Assembly: GCF_905373215.1 (NCBI RefSeq)
Contig: NZ_CAJPRT010000002.1
Span: 62,001-126,000 of the forward strand
Length of the DNA: 64,000 nucleotides
From: an uncultured Campylobacter sp.
Lineage (GTDB): Bacteria > Campylobacterota > Campylobacteria > Campylobacterales > Campylobacteraceae
Direction: 5' to 3'
Shown: piece after piece, positions 60,006 through 64,000 of the stretch
Numbering within the stretch: the first letter of the stretch is position 1
How the letters are laid out: the number at the start of each line of letters is the position of its first letter
Made by a program: the position numbers and the translations under genes
Notes under the pieces: generated by a model
Databases searched by the model: none
What the model saw: the letters and a program-made list of their open reading frames with translations, nothing else
What the model was told of the DNA's origin: nothing

Positions 60006-60902
60006 TTGAAGATTTTTAAGCATATAAACGTCGCCCACTCGCCCGACGCCGACGATATTTTTATGTATAAGGCGATTGATTTTGGCTGGGTGAGCTCCAA
60101 AAATCTAAAGCTTAGCGCAACGGCGCTTGATATCCAGACGCTAAACGACGAGGCGCTAAAGGGCACTTACGAGGCCACGGCGATTAGCTTCGCGCTATAT
60201 CCTCTTATCTGCGACGAATACGCGCTTTTGCGTACGGCGGTGAGCTTCGGCGAGGGCTACGGCCCAAAGCTGGTTAAGAAAAAGGGCGCGGTTTTAAAGC
60301 GAAATTTCAAGGTCGCGCTCAGCGGCAAACACACGACAAACGCCCTGCTTTTTCGCATGGCATACCCGCAGGCGCGCATAGTTTATAAAAATTTCCTAGA
60401 CATCGAGTGCGCGGTTTTAAGCGGAGAGGTGGACGCGGGTGTGCTGATACATGAGAGTATTTTGGACTTTTCGGACGAGCTTTGCGTGGAGCGCGAGATA
60501 TGGGACATCTGGAGCGAGCTAGCGGGCGAAAATCTACCGCTGCCGCTAGGAGGTATGGCGGTTCGCCGCAGCCTACCGATAACGGACGCTATCGAGTGCG
60601 AGCGCGTGCTAACGGAGGGCGTACGTATCGCCACCGCGCATAAGCCGTTTTTGTCGCACATGCTCATGGAGCGAAATCTCATCCGCGTGGACGATGCAAA
60701 GCTCGAAAAATATCTGAGCCTTTATGCTAACGAGGCCTCGATCGAGCTTTCGGGGGTGCAGATAAAGGCGGTAGATAGGCTGTTTGAGCTTGGCTACGAG
60801 CGCGGATTTTACCCTGCGCCGATTAGCGCGCAGGAGAATTTTATCCCGCGCGAATATAACGAGATCCGTTTTGCGGACTGCGGCGGGCAAAACCCGATGT
60901 AA
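60006..60902 (+). CDS. mqnD: 1,4-dihydroxy-6-naphthoate synthase (futalosine pathway)
   Basis: 298 residues. Last dedicated step of the futalosine route to menaquinone, cleaving cyclic dehypoxanthine futalosine. Motifs of the family: HSPDADDIFMYKAI (start; Asp-rich), LSGKHTTNALLFRMAYPQ (ligand loop with T-T), DAGVLIHESILDFS (catalytic His in IHE) and LPLPLGGMAVRRSL (the GG-x-A/V segment). Start is TTG 60006, with AAGGA upstream. Menaquinone is the respiratory quinone of Campylobacter, and this pathway replaces the MenFDHCEB route. Confidence 0.95.
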   Translation: MKIFKHINVAHSPDADDIFMYKAIDFGWVSSKNLKLSATALDIQTLNDEALKGTYEATAISFALYPLICDEYALLRTAVSFGEGYGPKLVKKKGAVLKRNFKVALSGKHTTNALLFRMAYPQARIVYKNFLDIECAVLSGEVDAGVLIHESILDFSDELCVEREIWDIWSELAGENLPLPLGGMAVRRSLPITDAIECERVLTEGVRIATAHKPFLSHMLMERNLIRVDDAKLEKYLSLYANEASIELSGVQIKAVDRLFELGYERGFYPAPISAQENFIPREYNEIRFADCGGQNPM

Positions 60903-61498
60903 AGGCGGACGAGGTTAAAATTTAGCTGAAATTTAGCCTTGCTTCGGCTGATTTTGCTCGGAACACTACCCCTTCGTTTCGGCTAAATTTCTAGGCGTTA
61001 AGGGGTTTTGTACCTCGGCTAAAATTTTACTTCGGCGTAAAAGCAGACGCGCGGTAGAATTTTATCTCGTTTTTGCCGTGCGGTAATCCGCTTTTGGATT
61101 TAGCCGCGGAGTGCAATGTGGATTTAAAATTTGCGCGCAAATTTAACGCCGAGCCTGCCGCGGATCGTCGCCGAGCTAGGCCGATCGACCGCGTGCCGTG
61201 GCGCCATTGTCGCGGTGCGATGTTCTGCCTCAAATTACGGCTACGCGGCGATGAAATTTTATACGCGGAGGTACATTGTGCGGCTGTATTTTGTGCCGCA
61301 GGGTGCGAGCTGCGCGTGCGACGTAGCGCGCCGCTGAAAAAGTATCGAAAGCGAGCTAAATTTAATCGTAGCAACACTAAATTTTAAGATAGCGTTCGCG
61401 TTTTGCACCGTGCGGCGCGGCGGTATCGCTAAATTTTAAAACGATACGGGGCGAGCGGCAAGCGCGAAATTTAGAAATGAAATTTAAAAGGCAAAATT
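60903..61498. other. Non-coding gap of 596 bp between mqnD and murB
   Basis: Only Arg/Ala-rich chance frames are seen. 60935-61030 has local repeats of (C)TTCGGCT(A/G)AAATTT-type words. No terminator with a T-run was found. Confidence 0.45.
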
Positions 61499-62290
61499 TT
61501 GAAAACAAAGCAGATAGATTTTAGCAAATACACCTCCGTGCGCATCGGCGGGAGTTTCGCGGTGCAAATTTTAAAGGACGAGGCTGATTTTGCGGAGTTT
61601 GAGAGCACCTGCGAGCGCGCGATCATCGGCGGCGGCAATAATCTGCTCATCTCGCCCGCACCGCCGCACCTTGCGATGCTAAGCGAGGAGTTCGATCGCA
61701 TAAGCTTAAGCGGCGATGTCCTTAGCATCGGAGCTGCGACGAAGTCGGGTAAAATTTACAACTTCGCCAAAAAGCAAAACATCGGCGGCTTTGAGTTTTT
61801 GCGCAACATCCCGGGCCAGCTCGGCGGGCTAATCAAAATGAACGCAGGGCTCGCCGGCGCGAGCATTAGCGATAGCCTGCTTGCCGTGCGCCTGGCTCGC
61901 GGCTGGGTGGAGCGCGAGCGGATAAGCTTCGGCTACCGAAGAAGCGGGATCGAGGAGCCGATTTTAGGCGCCGAGTTTAAAATTTCGCGCGGCTTTGACG
62001 CCGAACTCGCCGCGGATTTCGCCGCCAAGCGCGCCAACCAGCCAAAGGGAGCTAGCTTTGGAAGCTGCTTTAAAAACCCGCCGAATGACGCTGCGGGCAG
62101 GCTGATCGAAGCGGCGGGGCTTAAAGGCCACGCGATCGGCGGAGCGAAATTTAGCGAGCAGCACGCCAATTTCATCATAAATTTCGGCAGCGCGAGCTTT
62201 GAGGATGTGATGAGCCTGATAGAGCTCGCTCGCGAGCGGGTTTTGCAGCGCTTCGGCATCGCGCTCGAGCTAGAGGTTAAAATTTTATAG
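61499..62290 (+). CDS. murB: UDP-N-acetylenolpyruvoylglucosamine reductase
   Basis: 263 residues. FAD/NADPH enzyme that makes UDP-MurNAc for peptidoglycan. Motifs: TSVRIGGSFAV, AIIGGGNNLLIS (FAD-binding), FLRNIPGQLGGLIKMNAG, SFGSCFKNPPNDAAGRLIEAAGLKGHAIGGAKFSEQHANFIIN (active-site Ser/Cys loop and final Glu/His region). It is the short form typical of epsilonproteobacteria. TTG start 61499 with AAAGG 7 nt upstream. Confidence 0.95.
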   Translation: MKTKQIDFSKYTSVRIGGSFAVQILKDEADFAEFESTCERAIIGGGNNLLISPAPPHLAMLSEEFDRISLSGDVLSIGAATKSGKIYNFAKKQNIGGFEFLRNIPGQLGGLIKMNAGLAGASISDSLLAVRLARGWVERERISFGYRRSGIEEPILGAEFKISRGFDAELAADFAAKRANQPKGASFGSCFKNPPNDAAGRLIEAAGLKGHAIGGAKFSEQHANFIINFGSASFEDVMSLIELARERVLQRFGIALELEVKIL

Positions 62291-62631
62291 TTCAAGCGTG
62301 GACTTCACAAGCTAAAGCGGAGAGGAAGCGTAACAAGCGAGCGCCACGCGCACGACGGCGAGGAGATAAAAAGCTGTGTTTATAGCGAATACGGCGTGCT
62401 TATAGGCGGTTTTGCCTAAGAGCATGTATCGTGGCGGTCTATATATTTTAACCCCTATCTTTTGGTATTGCTCGGGCGCTTGACCGAGCTTTTAAATTTT
62501 ATCACTCTTTTGCTTTTGCAAGCAAATCGCCTACTTGATCGCTCGCATCTGCTAACGGCGCAAATTCACACTATTTAGATAAAATTTTGATATAATCTCC
62601 CGCTTTAAAAGCTAAAATTCAAAGGAAACAT
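62291..62631. other. Non-coding gap of 341 bp with the rhodanese-gene promoter
   Basis: A perfect TATAAT at 62591-62596 lies 35 nt before the ATG of the next gene, with AAAGGAAA as RBS. Nothing else is recognisable in the left part. Confidence 0.55.
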
Positions 62632-63345
62632 ATGAAATTTATTTCTCACAAAATTTTAAAAAGCGCGGTTTTACTGGCGGCATTGGGATCTTTTGCGACT
62701 TGCGGCGCCGAGACGCAGCAACCTAGCGGCTACGCTATAAGCGGCGCGGCGCTATCGGCGATAGAGGAGGATAATAGGGCGAAAGAAAATTATCTAGTCA
62801 TTGATGTCAGAGGCGCGGATGAGTACGCCGCAGGTCATGTGAAGCACGCGATCAACATCCCGCTTGGAGAGCTTGAAAGCAGACTGGATGAGATAAGCGC
62901 CTACAAGGATAAAAACGTCGTGCTTTATTGCAATACGGGCAATCGCAGCGGAAAGGCGCTTGATCTGCTTAAACAAAAGGGCTTCAATGTGCTTATGAAC
63001 GCACCCGGCGTGAAGCAGTACGACTATGAGCTGTATAAGGTCGGCAGCATAAACGCGGAGGGATTTTTGAAAATAGCAAATGATCCGAACGTGCTGATTA
63101 TCGATGCTAGGCAGAAACAGGACTACGATGCGGGGCATATGAAGGGTGCGATGAATATCCCATACGGCGAGCCTTTAGAAAACTACAAGGACGTGCTTGA
63201 GGCCAACAAAGACAAAAAGATAATCACGCACTGTTATAGCGGCAACCGCAGCGCCAAGCTCGCCAAGGCCTTAAATGAGCTAGGCTACAACGTCACAAAT
63301 CTACTCGACGGAACGAAAGAGTATAATTACGAGCTGGTGAAATAA
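62632..63345 (+). CDS. Exported tandem rhodanese-domain protein
   Basis: 237 residues. N-terminal export signal (KILKSAVLLAALGSFATC); the Cys at its end gives a poor lipobox (FATC), so it may be soluble or lipidated. Two complete rhodanese-like domains follow. Domain 1: YLVIDVRGADEYAAGHVKHAINIPLGELE and the active loop YCNTGNRSGKAL (Cys about 102). Domain 2: VLIIDARQKQDYDAGHMKGAMNIPYGEPLE and loop HCYSGNRSAKLA (Cys about 203). Both loops keep the catalytic Cys with the C-x-x-G-N-R-S pattern, unlike many tandem rhodaneses where the first is inactive. It may carry persulfide sulfur in the periplasm; the partner is unknown. Own promoter, monocistronic. Confidence 0.88.
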   Translation: MKFISHKILKSAVLLAALGSFATCGAETQQPSGYAISGAALSAIEEDNRAKENYLVIDVRGADEYAAGHVKHAINIPLGELESRLDEISAYKDKNVVLYCNTGNRSGKALDLLKQKGFNVLMNAPGVKQYDYELYKVGSINAEGFLKIANDPNVLIIDARQKQDYDAGHMKGAMNIPYGEPLENYKDVLEANKDKKIITHCYSGNRSAKLAKALNELGYNVTNLLDGTKEYNYELVK

Positions 63346-63951
63346 ATCGAGATTGGCTCTTGGGGTAAAATTTTACGATTGCTTTTTGCATTTGCCAGGT
63401 CTTTGTAATATGCAGCTTCGCGGCATCCGATAAGACAGGTAGGCTAAATTTGAAATTATTTGCTCCGCCTGCTCATTTGGCGCTTACTTTGCATAAAATT
63501 TGCCTTTGATACAAAGCGTAATTTCGACTCCTCCATACCGAGGCGGCAATAGCGCTTGGAGGTTTAACTCCTTTTAGAGGATTTTTGAAATTTAAATCAT
63601 AAAGTTGTAGCGACGGAGCAGGTATTTGGAGCTGAAAAATAGAAATTTACAAGCTAGCGCGGGTTTTGTGAAACGCAAAATTGAAACAGACTCTATAAAA
63701 GTTGCGTAAATTTTAAATGCAGCCGAATCGCTTAAAAATTTTACTTCCGAAAATGGAATTTCGCGCTAGTGGTGCGCGCGTTTTAAACAGCCTCACCAAT
63801 TTCGATAAATTTGTGCTTTAGGAGAGGTAAGCAAAATCAAGACCGAATTCTAAAAGCAAATTAAGCCCGCAACGTATTTCTCGCTCCATCATTACAATGA
63901 ACTGAATTTTACGCGGGAATCAAGCGCACGAATTAAATTCTGCACGAAATT
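63346..63951. other. Non-coding stretch of 606 bp at the right end
   Basis: No supported gene. Composition is AT-rich with AAATTT words as elsewhere, and no tRNA or hairpin with a T-run is visible. Confidence 0.45.
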
Positions 63952-64000
63952 TTATTCAACCAAGAATTCCTTCTTATCGATCGTGCCGTGATAGAAAATC
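63952..64000 (-). CDS. C-terminal tail of a gene running out of the window
   Basis: On the minus strand the last 49 bases read IFYHGTIDKKEFLVE then TAA. The residues look like a real protein end, and the frame is open to the window edge. Too short to identify. Confidence 0.35.
   Translation of the reverse strand, partial: IFYHGTIDKKEFLVE

Noticed and set aside
61073..61387. 104-codon plus-strand frame upstream of murB
   Set aside because: Arg/Cys-rich chance frame, mirrored by a minus-strand frame of similar length; no RBS.

Overview
The window looks like chromosome from a Campylobacter (Campylobacterota) of the relatively GC-rich oral type, such as the C. gracilis / C. curvus / C. showae group. 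The species is not settled from sequence alone. Evidence: Campylobacter gene neighbourhoods (aroC-rnc-rnhA-TPR gene facing dnaG; pycB-pckA; accC-accB near dcd; purD-RDD-lptD-phosphoribosyltransferase-pnp; recA-eno-ftsB-like-AMIN gene), the futalosine menaquinone gene mqnD, a SapC-family gene, and a 6S-type RNA directly upstream of purD. Genes are tightly packed with many 1-4 nt overlaps. TTG starts are common, and the words AAATTT / TTTAAA are extremely frequent in genes and gaps alike. I see no rRNA, tRNA, IS element, prophage or CRISPR array.

Layout. 1-6.3 kb is accessory: the 3' end of a methyltransferase gene, two paralogous small Cys-containing proteins on opposite strands, a lipoprotein, two distantly related four-TM proteins with a fragment of a third copy, and a GNAT acetyltransferase swollen by low-complexity insertions. 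6.4-13.4 kb is housekeeping (aroC, rnc, rnhA, LapB-like TPR protein, dnaG, PP-loop enzyme). 13.6-14.2 kb is a broken gene. 14.3-19.2 kb holds a CAP-domain lipoprotein, pckA and pycB. 19.2-25.1 kb has TRAP permease genes dctMQ, a DsbB-like protein, a lone pseudopilin, cysQ, sapC and a TIP30-like oxidoreductase. 25.6-31.5 kb is a five-gene peptide and amino-acid scavenging operon (pepT, dcuC, pepE, abgA-like, carbamoylase-like). 31.7-34.1 kb has a helical-repeat protein and an AT-rich gene of the Abi-alpha/DUF4393 type flanked by an imperfect direct repeat. 34.5-42.9 kb has accC, accB, a periplasmic asparaginase, dcd, topA, a phosphoesterase with a 200-residue insertion and a cation:proton antiporter. 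43.1-54.6 kb has an AT-rich orphan, a Usp protein, pnp, a phosphoribosyltransferase, lptD, an RDD protein, purD, the 6S-like RNA, hemD and argH. 54.8-64 kb has a nitroreductase, an AMIN-domain protein rich in N-glycosylation sequons, a FtsB-like protein, eno, recA, mqnD, murB, a double-rhodanese protein and the tail of a gene leaving the window.

Together these suggest an amino-acid and organic-acid user: peptides are cleaved to Asp/Asn-type products, C4-dicarboxylates are moved by DcuC and possibly the TRAP system, and PckA/PycB link C4 acids to gluconeogenesis. The most interesting signals are: (1) conserved enzymes (GNAT, YfcE-type phosphoesterase, DnaG, RNase III, FtsB-like) carrying long low-complexity inserts or tails, in the GNAT demonstrably built from 27-nt and 75-nt repeats; (2) the repeat-flanked Abi-alpha-like candidate defence gene; (3) the purD-linked 6S-like RNA; (4) an envelope protein with eight perfect PglB sequons. 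All calls come from reading the sequence; no database search was run.
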